Positions 55,115 through 63,162 of a stretch of 64,000 nucleotides of DNA are shown one piece after another (position 1 is the first letter of the stretch; each line of letters opens with the position of its first letter). A program made the position numbers and the translations under genes. The DNA is from Galaxea fascicularis (Eukaryota; Cnidaria; Anthozoa; Scleractinia; Euphylliidae), in NCBI GenBank assembly GCA_948470475.1, contig OX419338.1, positions 22,433,407 through 22,497,406 of the forward strand, in the 5' to 3' direction. The notes beneath the pieces were generated by a model. It searched no databases, was not told the DNA's origin, and saw only the letters and a list, made by a program, of their open reading frames with translations.

Positions 55115-56173
55115 TTATGGCTTCCTGCGTCTGAAATGCAAGGTGACCGTCGTGTGCGTGCGACCCACTTGTGCCGTGGGCAACGCATGCCCCAACCCAT
55201 CCCTCAAACTCACGCTGGCCACCTCCAGTCCGTAATAGCGCACGGACCGAAATCGTTCTGGCGAGGGTTCGTAATACACACCCCCCTCCCCTCGCTGCAA
55301 GTGCGGCACCTCTTGCAAGAGATCGGTCGTCCGATCCCCCACCATGACGGCACGTCCCACGTTGGAATAGATGTGCAGACCCTGCGTGTGGTGCGTCTTG
55401 CCCACCACGCTGTCGAAGGCGTCATTCAGACGCACGAAGCGCCATTTCACTTTAGACGAAAACATGACCGTGTCACGCGTGGAATCGTATTTCAACAGCA
55501 CGTCACCGTGAGCAATGATGGAGTCCACCGTGTGACCCCACCTTGGGGCCGGGCCCGTGACCACTTGACGCAATTCGGGAATGGCATTGTGGCCTAGGAG
55601 AAATGACAAATTTTGCGATGGGTCGGGCATCAACCAACCCATCTTGAAACACAAACTCTTGTTCAATTCAAAGGTCGTTTCATCGAGTCCATCGACAATC
55701 ATCTCTGTGGCGCCATTGGAGGTGTCCCAACTCACGCGGGGGCGGATCTGCAGGGTTCCGTCTTCGTAGTCAAACAGATTGACTTTCAACAACCATTGTT
55801 CGATCAAGGCTTTCATGAACGCTTCGCCCAATGGCAAGGGATGTCGAGCATTCGAGGCCACCATGTCACTGACAAGGACTTGGTTCTTGATCGTCCAGGG
55901 AAAGTCCGAATCCCCCTCTTTCAGTAATCGGGTGGTCGTGACCAACAAGGCCTTGCTAGGTTGGTCGTGCAAGAGGGTGACGTCCATCCCACGATCGCGC
56001 ATGACTAGACTGCTCAAGGCCACTTCCCACCCAGGCTCTCCAAACGTCAGGGGAGTGGCCAATCGCACTTGAAAGGACGCCGCCGTGTTGTGGGGAAATT
56101 CGGGCGTCGTGTCGCTCGACAGGGTCACGTACATGTCCCTGAGTCCCCTCATCTCGACTGACCCCCTTGCCAC
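55115..56173 (-). CDS. penton-like minor capsid protein 2
   Basis: 352 residues (345 from ATG 56152, preferred because CATAAAAAGACG is at 56181-56192). It shares the whole layout of the protein at 52635: 'MYVTLSSDTTPEFP', 'FQVRLATPLTFGEPGWEVAL', then a C-terminal 'LEVASVSLRDGLGHALPTAQ' and 'VTLHFRRRK'. Overall identity with copy 1 is low, so the duplication is old. Two penton-type proteins may build different vertices or a penton plus spike; that is inference. Confidence 0.72.
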   Translation of the reverse strand: MARGSVEMRGLRDMYVTLSSDTTPEFPHNTAASFQVRLATPLTFGEPGWEVALSSLVMRDRGMDVTLLHDQPSKALLVTTTRLLKEGDSDFPWTIKNQVLVSDMVASNARHPLPLGEAFMKALIEQWLLKVNLFDYEDGTLQIRPRVSWDTSNGATEMIVDGLDETTFELNKSLCFKMGWLMPDPSQNLSFLLGHNAIPELRQVVTGPAPRWGHTVDSIIAHGDVLLKYDSTRDTVMFSSKVKWRFVRLNDAFDSVVGKTHHTQGLHIYSNVGRAVMVGDRTTDLLQEVPHLQRGEGGVYYEPSPERFRSVRYYGLEVASVSLRDGLGHALPTAQVGRTHTTVTLHFRRRKP

Positions 56174-56272
56174 GGCGTCCCGTCTTTTTATGCCATTTGT
56201 CTAGGGTCGTGGGTGAGGCATACATGCACACACTACAACAACCACACACCTCGGAATGAGGTCTTTATTGGT

Positions 56273-56986
56273 TTAATCTTTAAAAATGGACCGCACGCGA
56301 TTACAAGGCCAAGTACAATTACAGGGTTTCCAGCACAACACTTCTTCGGGGGTCCCACGTTGGTACACCTGGTTTTTCTCGTCCTCACAGTACTCACACA
56401 ACACCAGGTCTAACAGGTCGTCACACCGTGCACGCCACAGATCGCGTTCTCGCAAGGCTTTTTCGTAAAGGGGCTCGAAGACCAAGGCGGGGGTGGCCAC
56501 ATCCTCCTCCACCTCTGCTTTGGGTTCGGGTTTCGGGGTGTAGTCTTCGCCCATCGTTCCCCTGACCCATCGCGTCACGTACTTCACAATGGATTTTTCC
56601 AAATGGTACTGGGTGCGGCTGATCGATTGCACGTTTTCCCACAATCCCTCTTTTTCTCGCAACTCTTTAATCGCTTGGCACTCGTCCATCTCTCTGACCT
56701 TGTCCTTCAACGTGTGCAACAGATGAAACGACATGGGCTCGAACTGGGGAGGAGCCTCCTTTCGCGCTAGGGGTGCCAGGGCCGCCGGGTCTACCTTGGC
56801 CCACGCCGTCACGCAGTTCACAATCTCTTTCTCCAAGTCGTACCGAGCCTTATCGAAAGCATGCGCGACCTCCCATCGTCCTTTTCTCGCCCACCCTTCG
56901 TACGTTTCGTCTACACGAAGCATGTCCAAGACTTTGTCGTGCAACCCCCATTGCAGTGGGTCTGGCATCTCGGGATGTCCGACCAT
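56273..56986 (-). CDS. Cys-rich C-terminal protein, family A
   Basis: About 237 residues from ATG 56986 (MVGHPEMPDP); the first in-frame ATG at 57022 is too close to TATAAAG (57033-57039). Two similar helical segments ('FDKARYDLEKEIVNCVTAWA' and 'SRTQYHLEKSIVKYVTRWVR') suggest an internal duplication. The end is a zinc-type cluster, 'CEYCEDEKNQVYQRGTPEEV' then 'CWKPCNCTWPCNRV'. A related 'RCDDLLDLVLCEYC' module occurs in the gene at 57467. Function unknown. Confidence 0.6.
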   Translation of the reverse strand: MVGHPEMPDPLQWGLHDKVLDMLRVDETYEGWARKGRWEVAHAFDKARYDLEKEIVNCVTAWAKVDPAALAPLARKEAPPQFEPMSFHLLHTLKDKVREMDECQAIKELREKEGLWENVQSISRTQYHLEKSIVKYVTRWVRGTMGEDYTPKPEPKAEVEEDVATPALVFEPLYEKALRERDLWRARCDDLLDLVLCEYCEDEKNQVYQRGTPEEVLCWKPCNCTWPCNRVRSIFKD

Positions 56987-57137
56987 GGCGAAGAACAAAC
57001 CAAAAATGATCAACAATGGCAAACAACGCGCTCTTTATAAGGTCCGTGGTGCCTGCAATGCGCGCAAAGCCACTCAATCGCAGCTAGGCCCGTGACCCAG
57101 GCGGTACGAGGGCCCTTTCCTCACATCGTACACCTCT

Positions 57138-57425
57138 TCAGTCAATCCTTTGATAACGTATCCCGCGGTTAGCCCTCGCAATCTTCTGCACTTCCATCAA
57201 ATCGGCCACCCACTGTTCGTCCATGCCAAACACCAGCACGGGCAAGTTGGCAAACCGTTTTCGGGCGGGTCGGTGCAAGGTGTAACTCAACACCCCCTCC
57301 AACACGCGGCGCGCTCGCTCGAGGGAAATCCCGTGGGCGCGCGCGAAACGCTCCACGCCCCCCAAACTCCCTTCGGCGGAGGGGTCTTGGTACGCCTCCA
57401 CCAAAGCGCGCTGCCCTTTAGACAT
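57138..57425 (-). pseudogene. truncated second integrase (N-terminal part only)
   Basis: From ATG 57425 (MSKGQRALVEAYQDPSAEGS) 95 codons align with the N-terminus of the integrase at 53654: 'GGVERFARAHGISLERAR', 'LSYTLHRPARKRFANLPVLV', 'DEQWVADLMEVQKIARANRG'. The frame ends right after 'RGIRY'. It includes the first catalytic Asp but none of the rest of the core, so it cannot integrate. Differences from the full copy are many, so it is not a recent duplicate. AATAAAAGG lies at 57455-57463, so it may still be expressed. Confidence 0.8.
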
Positions 57426-57466
57426 GACTAACACACACACGACAGGGTTCATTTCCTTTTATTCCT

Positions 57467-57961
57467 TCAACGTTCTACATCTTCCTCCTCCTCCTCGCTC
57501 AATTCGTTGGGCATCACCATGAACGGTTCGAACCGTTTGCAGGTGATGCATCCCCAAGGCGCCCATCCCAACTTATCGTCGTAATTGGGGGATCGCATCG
57601 CATCGTGCCGCATCTCCAGACACTCCGAGCACAGTTCGTACTCCAGGATGTGATCCACGCGCCGTTCCCACACTCTACGCATCAAACGCTTCTCGCGCAA
57701 CTCTTTTCTATGCGCCTCGCATTGTTCCTCCAACGCATGCATGCGATCGAACAAAAAGTTCAATACTCCCCTCTGGATGTCTCCCACCAAAACCGGTGCG
57801 TCTACACGCCCGTCCCCTGCGTCTGAGTCTCTGCCGTCTGAGTCTCTGCCGTCTTCACCGGATTCTGGGGGTGGAGATACCGCGCCGGCTCCTGCGTCAC
57901 GGGCCCCGCTTCCGAGCATTCCAAGGCGTCCGCTAGGTCCTGCAACCAATGGGCAAAACAC
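57467..57961 (-). CDS. Cys-rich C-terminal protein, family A paralogue
   Basis: Up to 164 residues. Disordered Gly/Asp-rich N-terminal half, then helices ('FDRMHALEEQCEAHRKELRE') and the module 'RVDHILEYELCSECLEMRHD ... GCITCKRFEPF', parallel to the C-terminus of the gene at 56273. It ends in an acidic tail (SEEEEEDVER). The 5' half overlaps the next gene in another frame, so the true start may be further in. Confidence 0.5.
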   Translation of the reverse strand: MFCPLVAGPSGRLGMLGSGARDAGAGAVSPPPESGEDGRDSDGRDSDAGDGRVDAPVLVGDIQRGVLNFLFDRMHALEEQCEAHRKELREKRLMRRVWERRVDHILEYELCSECLEMRHDAMRSPNYDDKLGWAPWGCITCKRFEPFMVMPNELSEEEEEDVER

Positions 57962-58083
57962 TGATCAAACGAGTATCCTGCAGCCAAGCCTCTCTTGACG
58001 CGTGCGAGCATAAACTGATCGTCCGACGTATAATCCTGCCTATTTACACCAGCATAATACGCTCTGTACGACTTATCATCCAT
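57802..58083 (-). CDS. small protein of unknown function
   Basis: ATG 58083 (MDDKSYRAYYAGVNRQDYTS) is favoured because TATAAAAAGG at 58119-58128 lies inside the longer frame. About 93 residues, with 'LARVKRGLAAGYSFDQCFAH' and a Thr/Gln-rich end. No family recognised. Confidence 0.5.
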   Translation of the reverse strand: MDDKSYRAYYAGVNRQDYTSDDQFMLARVKRGLAAGYSFDQCFAHWLQDLADALECSEAGPVTQEPARYLHPQNPVKTAETQTAETQTQGTGV

Positions 58084-58118
58084 CGCGCAAACACTGACGC
58101 GATCGCTGACGCCTTCCC

Positions 58119-58128
58119 CCTTTTTATA
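58119..58128 (-). promoter_or_regulatory. TATA box
   Basis: TATAAAAAGG on the minus strand, 36 nt before the ATG at 58083; it sets the start of that gene. Confidence 0.7.
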
Positions 58129-58129
58129 C

Positions 58130-58240
58130 AGGACGCGGATGGCGTCAGGTCCCACGCCATCCTCTCTCCTCCACCAATCCACGACCTGCACGCGTCATTC
58201 TCCAGTTCCTCCACCAATCCACGATCTGCACGCGTCATTC
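58130..58240 (+). repeat. two-copy direct repeat in the divergent promoter
   Basis: 'TCCTCCACCAATCCACGA(C/T)' + 'CTGCACGCGTCATTCTCC' is present twice back to back (about 58169-58206 and 58207-58243), between the minus-strand gene block and the plus-strand GRF gene. Could hold binding sites for both directions. Confidence 0.75.
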
Positions 58241-58245
58241 TCCGG

Positions 58246-58253
58246 TATATAAA
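58246..58253 (+). promoter_or_regulatory. TATA box of the GRF zinc-finger gene
   Basis: TATATAAA, 40 nt upstream of the preferred ATG at 58293. Confidence 0.7.
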
Positions 58254-58292
58254 CGAGTGGCGCCCACCCACTCGCTTCACATTCACACCAAC

Positions 58293-59084
58293 ATGTCCTC
58301 CGTCCCTCCAAACGCCGACCCCGTCTCCTTCGACAATTGCTTGGAAAGAGAGAAAGCCCGGCAACAACGCCACGCCCAAGGCGGTCACCACCAGGAGTTC
58401 ACGGAGAGACTGTCCACTCACGCCAACAATCGAGACGAATGTGATGTCCCGGCGCGCAAACAGACGCGCCCCTCTAAACCTCCTCCTAGCAAGAGACGCA
58501 AACAAGTACCTCAGCCGCCGCCACCAACGCCCCCGCCGCCCTCGCCCAAAGACATTCAACAACTCATGGACCAACTACCTTCGTACGAGGAGGAAGTCCT
58601 AGATCAAAAAGAACCGGGCTACGACACCTGCCCGTTCCACGAGACGCCACTCCACTTCTTCGACTCCAAACTGGGTCATCCTTACGTCAAATGCAGCACC
58701 AAACCCTGCGTCTTCTTCACCTCTCAATTTGACTTGAAACCTTACGTGAACACCATCCGCGACCAATTGCATCCGGCCCTCACGTTCAGCCAAGGGGGCC
58801 CCTACCCGGATCACGAGTGCTGGTGCAAGGAACCCCTCGCCCTAAGAACAAGCCGATCGGACAAAAACCCCGGACGCCTCTTCCTATCCTGCAAGCAACG
58901 CGATTGCGACTTTTTTCAATGGTTGAACGCCCCCTGGACTCGATTCATCTTGGAGAGGATCGAACACGAGACCTACACGGGTCCTCCCACCCTTCATCCC
59001 ATGTGGTTCAACGGCAAGCCCTACCTACCCATGACCGCGGATCAACTACACCGTTATAACGACGCAAGGGTCGTGACGGGATGA
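58293..59084 (+). CDS. GRF-type zinc-finger protein of Mavericks
   Basis: 263 residues from ATG 58293 (MSSVPPNADP). A Pro-rich linker follows a basic patch 'PPPSKRRKQ', then 'IQQLMDQLPSYEEEVL'. A first Cys motif 'CPFHETPLHFF ... VKCSTKPCVFF' (about 113-142) comes next, then a GRF zinc finger C176-x-C178 ... 'NPGRLFLSC' C200 ... C205-'DFFQWL'. The same two-finger layout recurs in many Maverick/adintovirus ORFs; GRF fingers bind single-stranded nucleic acid. First plus-strand gene of the element. Confidence 0.8.
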   Translation: MSSVPPNADPVSFDNCLEREKARQQRHAQGGHHQEFTERLSTHANNRDECDVPARKQTRPSKPPPSKRRKQVPQPPPPTPPPPSPKDIQQLMDQLPSYEEEVLDQKEPGYDTCPFHETPLHFFDSKLGHPYVKCSTKPCVFFTSQFDLKPYVNTIRDQLHPALTFSQGGPYPDHECWCKEPLALRTSRSDKNPGRLFLSCKQRDCDFFQWLNAPWTRFILERIEHETYTGPPTLHPMWFNGKPYLPMTADQLHRYNDARVVTG

Positions 59085-59266
59085 AGAGTATGGAAAAAGT
59101 GACAGTTCTGGGACATAGTATGCACAAGTATCCGCCAAATGCCTCGCTCATTGTAAATATCTACTACTGCTACAATTAAAAAAATGGACAACACACACTT
59201 CGTAGTTGATCATTGACTTTCGCACATTTAATGTGGGACTCAAAAGTCCCGGGGGGTTCTTCTTCT

Positions 59267-59518
59267 TCAATACACCTTCCGCGCCGCCGACGAACGGCTG
59301 CGGCACCACGGGCAACACGGTTGCGCTTCCCGCAACATCCAATAGTCCATCAAACACCGGTCGTGGAACCAAACGCCGCAACACTCCCTACGACGCGGGC
59401 CAGTCATGCGCGTCACGCACCATGACTGACGCTCTTTCCTATAATGCTTGGAACACAACATACACAACGGGGAACTCCGCGGCAACATCCCTCGACTACG
59501 CAACATGGTTTGTCTCAA
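59267..59518 (-). CDS. small RING-like protein
   Basis: 83 residues. Ordered Cys/His: 'CMLCSKHY' ... 'WCVTR' ... 'CCGVWFHDRCLMDYWM' ... 'PCCPWCRSR', fitting a RING/RING-H2-type zinc fold (Cys-x2-Cys ... Cys-x-x-x-x-His-x-x-Cys ... Cys-x2-Cys). TATAAAAGAA at 59541-59550. Probably an E3-ligase-like or host-interacting protein; the role is inferred. Confidence 0.65.
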   Translation of the reverse strand: MRQTMLRSRGMLPRSSPLCMLCSKHYRKERQSWCVTRMTGPRRRECCGVWFHDRCLMDYWMLREAQPCCPWCRSRSSAARKVY

Positions 59519-59717
59519 TGCCGCTGCCCGCTCGATCTCTTTCTTTTATACCACCCTCCCCTCTTGACGTCACTCCCAGCATGCCTAGGGGAATTCATGG
59601 GGGATGGGGGGGTACCCCCCCTTTCTTTCCACCCCACGTGACGGCCGTCCCCGTCTCCGATTGGACGACCGTCACGACTCATATACGCGCCGCGCGCTCC
59701 ATCGCTCATTTTCCAAC

Positions 59718-60473
59718 ATGGCCGAGCACCAGACGTCCTCCGTTGATGATGACGACATGTACGATGACGCGCCGGAGTTGCTGGATGTCCGCGACTATTT
59801 GCACTCCACCCTGAATGCTGTGGTCCCCGACAGACGACCAGCCAGTCTCAAACCCATCGTCGTCGCCTTCGAATGCAGCAACACCTCGAAGGCCGATCAA
59901 CTCCAATGCGTCATCTGTTTGGAGACCCGGCACGCAGAAACGAATGAAATCGTTCGCCTCGCCAAGTGCTGCCAGTGTCCCGTCCATCTCTCGTGCGTCT
60001 ACAAGTGGTTGGCGGCCCAATACGACATCTACAAACCCCACGAACAGTGGGGCTGCCCGCACTGCCGCGCTCCGGTAAAAGACCTAGCCACCAACACGGA
60101 ACCGTGCGTCATTTGTGGCAGCAAGGAGACCAATCAGCTCTACCACGAACCCGTGGCGCAAGCCGTACCCTGTTGTGACGCTTCGGCCCACCAACAATGT
60201 TTATACAATTATATAAAGGACAACTTCCGCGAAGATCGCTTCCCGTGCCCCGCGTGCAAAACGATGTTGGGAGCCCAACGCTCAATGACGATGAGCATCC
60301 GAGCCGCCGGAGATCAACCACCGCCACCAACAAGCTATTCCGGCGTACTAACCGAGCGATTAGACGAAACACCACCGCGGCACCCAATGATAACGCGAAG
60401 CCGTGGCCGGGGACAAAGACCAAACCAAACCGCGAGGCTTCCTTACAGTGACGGTTACTTCGCAACACATTGA
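59718..60473 (+). CDS. tandem-RING protein
   Basis: Start at ATG 59718 (MAEHQTSSVD), 251 residues. First RING 'CVICLETRHA ... CCQCPVHLSCVYKWL ... WGCPHCR' (about 63-116), second 'CVICGSKETN ... CCDASAHQQCLYNYI ... FPCPACK' (about 130-182), then a Pro/Arg-rich tail. Likely a ubiquitin ligase used to redirect host proteins; similar RING proteins occur in other large DNA viruses. It ends just before the right TIR. The frame is open to 59604, but only the later ATG follows the promoter-like region. Confidence 0.75.
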   Translation: MAEHQTSSVDDDDMYDDAPELLDVRDYLHSTLNAVVPDRRPASLKPIVVAFECSNTSKADQLQCVICLETRHAETNEIVRLAKCCQCPVHLSCVYKWLAAQYDIYKPHEQWGCPHCRAPVKDLATNTEPCVICGSKETNQLYHEPVAQAVPCCDASAHQQCLYNYIKDNFREDRFPCPACKTMLGAQRSMTMSIRAAGDQPPPPTSYSGVLTERLDETPPRHPMITRSRGRGQRPNQTARLPYSDGYFATH

Positions 60474-60480
60474 AAAACAT

Positions 60481-60872
60481 TTGATTTTTTCTTTCTTTTC
60501 ATTGTTGTTAACCGTGGCGGTTTTTTTGTTCCTGCTGTCGTCCTTGTTTTTTTTCCGCCACTTTCTTTTTTCGTGAAAAAAATAATCAAGGAGCTGCTGT
60601 TATTAAAAACCCGTTGTTTGCCATTTATTCTTGTGTGTGTGTGTGTGTGTCTTCTCATTTGCATTTATGCTAATGACCTCATTTGCATATATGCTAATTT
60701 TTTAATTTATGCAAACCAGGTCACGTGACCCCTTGCACCGCCCAGGGTCGGCTGGTACGTTCAAAATGGCCGTATTGGGAAATTCGTATCGAACCTGCCG
60801 TAGCGGCAAACGCAGTCTTTTTTTTTCCCTACTGATTTCATTGTTTGCCGTAGTCTAGCCCATAATACTACT
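60481..60872 (-). repeat. Polinton right terminal inverted repeat
   Basis: Reverse complement of 41280-41669, nearly identical, ending ...ATACTACT. Confidence 0.97.
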
Positions 60873-60878
60873 CGCCCC
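60873..60878. repeat. Polinton target-site duplication, right
   Basis: CGCCCC, identical to 41274-41279. Confidence 0.9.
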
Positions 60879-61039
60879 TCACTGAGTTACGTATTAATCA
60901 GTGTCGAGTAAACATTTTCTGTAATTTTATCACTATAAAGTTGAACTCAAGCAAAAGAAGTGCCATTCTAAACGAGCTGTTAGGGCAGCAGCAGTTTTAG
61001 TTTGCATTTCTCTGGCAGTGGTTGCTATTTTATCAGCTT

Positions 61040-61309
61040 ATGTCTCGGGCGGATTCCAATCCCGATTCCAATCCTGATTTACCGGAAATTATGGAGGGGG
61101 AAGCTACATCTACAGCTGATGACGGCAAGCCAGAGGTTTTCCACATTATGATCGATTACAAGAGGAAGCTCATCCAACTGACTTCACTGAATGATCTGGC
61201 AGCATCGCCGCAGTTATTTGGACGGTGTCTCATGTCCCTCGAGGATAACGAAACAGCAAACGGAACGCGCATGAATACAACAAAAATTGTGATACAGGAC
61301 TACAACACG
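61040..61309 (+). CDS. exon of an unidentified host gene
   Basis: Acceptor-like TTTTATCAG at 61029-61037, ATG at 61040, 90 codons ending AACACG|GTGAGT in phase 0. The product starts 'MSRADSNPDSNPDLPEIM' and contains 'PEVFHIMIDYKRKLIQLTSL', 'LFGRCLMSLEDNE'. No family recognised. No downstream exon is visible before the AT-rich element. Confidence 0.45.
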
Positions 61310-61382
61310 GTGAGTTCCAATGCCAAGCGATAATTGTCGCTAGGTGATAGAAGAACGAAAAACAAAAAAGAATTTCAATAGA

Positions 61383-61450
61383 TCGTTTTCACATGACGTC
61401 ACGGCGGCCATGTTGGTGTACAAGGCTAAACCTCTGGGAATAAAACTCCC
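61383..61450 (+). mobile_element. 'GGCGGCCAT' TIR-element end
   Basis: 'CGTTTTCACATGACGTCACG' + 'GCGGCCATGTTGGTGTAC' matches in inverted form the right end of the element at 1875-2045. The other end was not found. Confidence 0.55.
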
Positions 61451-62149
61451 TCTTTACACCAGTAATATAAACAAAGTTACTAATGAAAAGGTGATTTGTC
61501 AATCTGACTTCATCTCTACTCGGTTAAACACCCTTGCATCAAATTCAGACAAAGATCTAAAGTATTCAACTACTTCCAGCGCCTTTCGCCGAGGATCGCC
61601 GATGGATTTGGTAATCAGCGACTTAGTTGTCCTCGCTGTAGATATCAGACAGTTAACAATATTTTTTGAAATCTCTGGGACAAAATAAAACTATTGTCTT
61701 TGACAGTAGTTTTCGGCGCACCCAACAAAAGTATAATATATTTATAAAAAGTATAGAAGAAGGTTTGAAATACTATTCATATTCATGCACTTTTTTAGCT
61801 TACAACAACAACAACAATTTATTTTATTCACTTAACGGAATAATTCCCGTACAGGTCCCTATATTATTTATGCATGCAACGTTAATTAATTATGTATTGT
61901 TTTTTTAGACAATGCGTTCTCCCAAGCGAGTAGTTATATAGTTGGGAGTACCAAACCATTTTTCCAATTAATGGCTAACAAATTCTTTTATGCTCGATAC
62001 CAACCCAACTTATAACCAAATTTTGGCAATCTATATATTTTTTCAAACGCGTGACTTTCTCGGAAAAACACATTAAATCAATTCTTACTATATACTTTAA
62101 AAAAATATGAAAAAAAAATAAAAATAATTTATATAGTTATATTATAAGA

Positions 62150-62674
62150 ATGAGTTGTAATGAGATAATCCATGATGAAATATCAAGTGAATATGTTAAC
62201 TGTCCATTTTGTTATAAACAGATAAGTGATAGAACGATACAAAACACTTTATGCTGTAATGAACAAGAGATTATAAATAACAATGGTATGAATGTTTGTA
62301 AAAATTGTGGCATCGTACAATATTATAATTATCATAAAGAATATATAAATTTCAATGAAAATAAATACAAAATAAGGAAAAAATTAGTTTATATCAGAAA
62401 ATATCATCTAAATAATATTCTGATTAATATTTGCAAACAAAATAATATTCATCTTCAAAATTCAGACAAATTGAAAATATTTGATAAAATTAATAGAGTC
62501 ATTTCAAAATTAGGTCACAATCGAAAAAGAATAATTTCAATCAAATACATGTTAAAACAGATATTCGATATATTAAAAATTGATTATAATAATATTGAAA
62601 TCACAAAAAGTGAAACTACATTGAAATTCTATAATGATTATTGGAATGCTCTTAGAAAGTTGATTCATCTGTGA
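62150..62674 (+). CDS. VLTF3-like late transcription factor
   Basis: 174 residues. Zinc-binding Cys at the N-terminus ('CPFCYKQ', then 'CCNEQEI ... NVCKNCGIVQ'), followed by 'YKIRKKLVYIRKYHLNNILI' and 'HNRKRIISIKYMLKQIFDIL', and 'ITKSETTLKFYNDYWNAL' at the end. This is the order of the poxvirus-type VLTF3-like family found in NCLDVs and in virus-like elements of animals. Such proteins activate late viral promoters. Recognised from pattern, not by search. Confidence 0.7.
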   Translation: MSCNEIIHDEISSEYVNCPFCYKQISDRTIQNTLCCNEQEIINNNGMNVCKNCGIVQYYNYHKEYINFNENKYKIRKKLVYIRKYHLNNILINICKQNNIHLQNSDKLKIFDKINRVISKLGHNRKRIISIKYMLKQIFDILKIDYNNIEITKSETTLKFYNDYWNALRKLIHL

Positions 62675-63152
62675 ACGTTTTATTGTATTTCTCAGAAGCT
62701 TTGTTTATTGTAGGACATAAATCTGTTATCATCTCATCGAGTTGTTGTAAATAGTTTATGAATGAGATGTCGTTGTATTCAGGACCTCTCAAAAATGATT
62801 TCAATTTTATTAATACCTTATGATAATTTTGAAATGCGAATTTACACATATTAACTTTTGTATTGAGATTACTCTTTACCATATATCCTTGAATTAAAAT
62901 ACCAGGAGTTGATATTACAGATAAAATTATTGGGTTTAATGTAATAGATCCGGCAATCGTTCCCGTACTTACTAGAGCTACTGATACCATATTAAGTGAT
63001 AATTTAATACGGTTTAGTTTTTTATATTTCCATTTGTAACACATATATTTTTTATGACAAGTTTTATATAATTGTTTCAATTCTTTTATTTCAGACTCAC
63101 TTAATTTCTGATTAATGTGATTCCAATCGAAAAATTTTCTCTTTATACTCAT
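62652..63152 (-). CDS. membrane protein of unknown function
   Basis: 166 residues. Basic N-terminus, then a long hydrophobic stretch 'LSLNMVSVALVSTGTIAGSI' + 'LNPIILSVISTPGILIQGY' (about 52-90, probably two membrane segments) and a helical C-terminus. It converges with the VLTF3-like gene, overlapping by 23 nt at the 3' ends. Confidence 0.55.
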   Translation of the reverse strand: MSIKRKFFDWNHINQKLSESEIKELKQLYKTCHKKYMCYKWKYKKLNRIKLSLNMVSVALVSTGTIAGSITLNPIILSVISTPGILIQGYMVKSNLNTKVNMCKFAFQNYHKVLIKLKSFLRGPEYNDISFINYLQQLDEMITDLCPTINKASEKYNKTFTDESTF

Positions 63153-63162
63153 ATATATTAGT

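Larger units (their letters stand above)
41280..60872. mobile_element. complete Polinton/Maverick (adintovirus-like) element, 19,593 bp
   Basis: A self-synthesising DNA transposon / endogenous virus. Signs: ~390-bp TIRs starting AGTAGT, a perfect 6-bp target duplication, and a gene set comprising retroviral-type integrase, packaging ATPase, adenovirus-type protease, double-jelly-roll capsid protein and penton-like proteins. It also has adintovirus-style extras (phospholipase A2, pX-like, pVI-like, GRF zinc finger). Nearly all genes from 41.7 to 58.1 kb lie on the minus strand. Base composition is clearly more GC-rich than the host flanks. The expected protein-primed DNA polymerase B (about 1000 codons) is not visible. 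Confidence 0.95.

Noticed and set aside
57138..57425. Functional second integrase
   Set aside because: Only the N-terminal domain and the first catalytic residue are present; the stop is in frame directly after.
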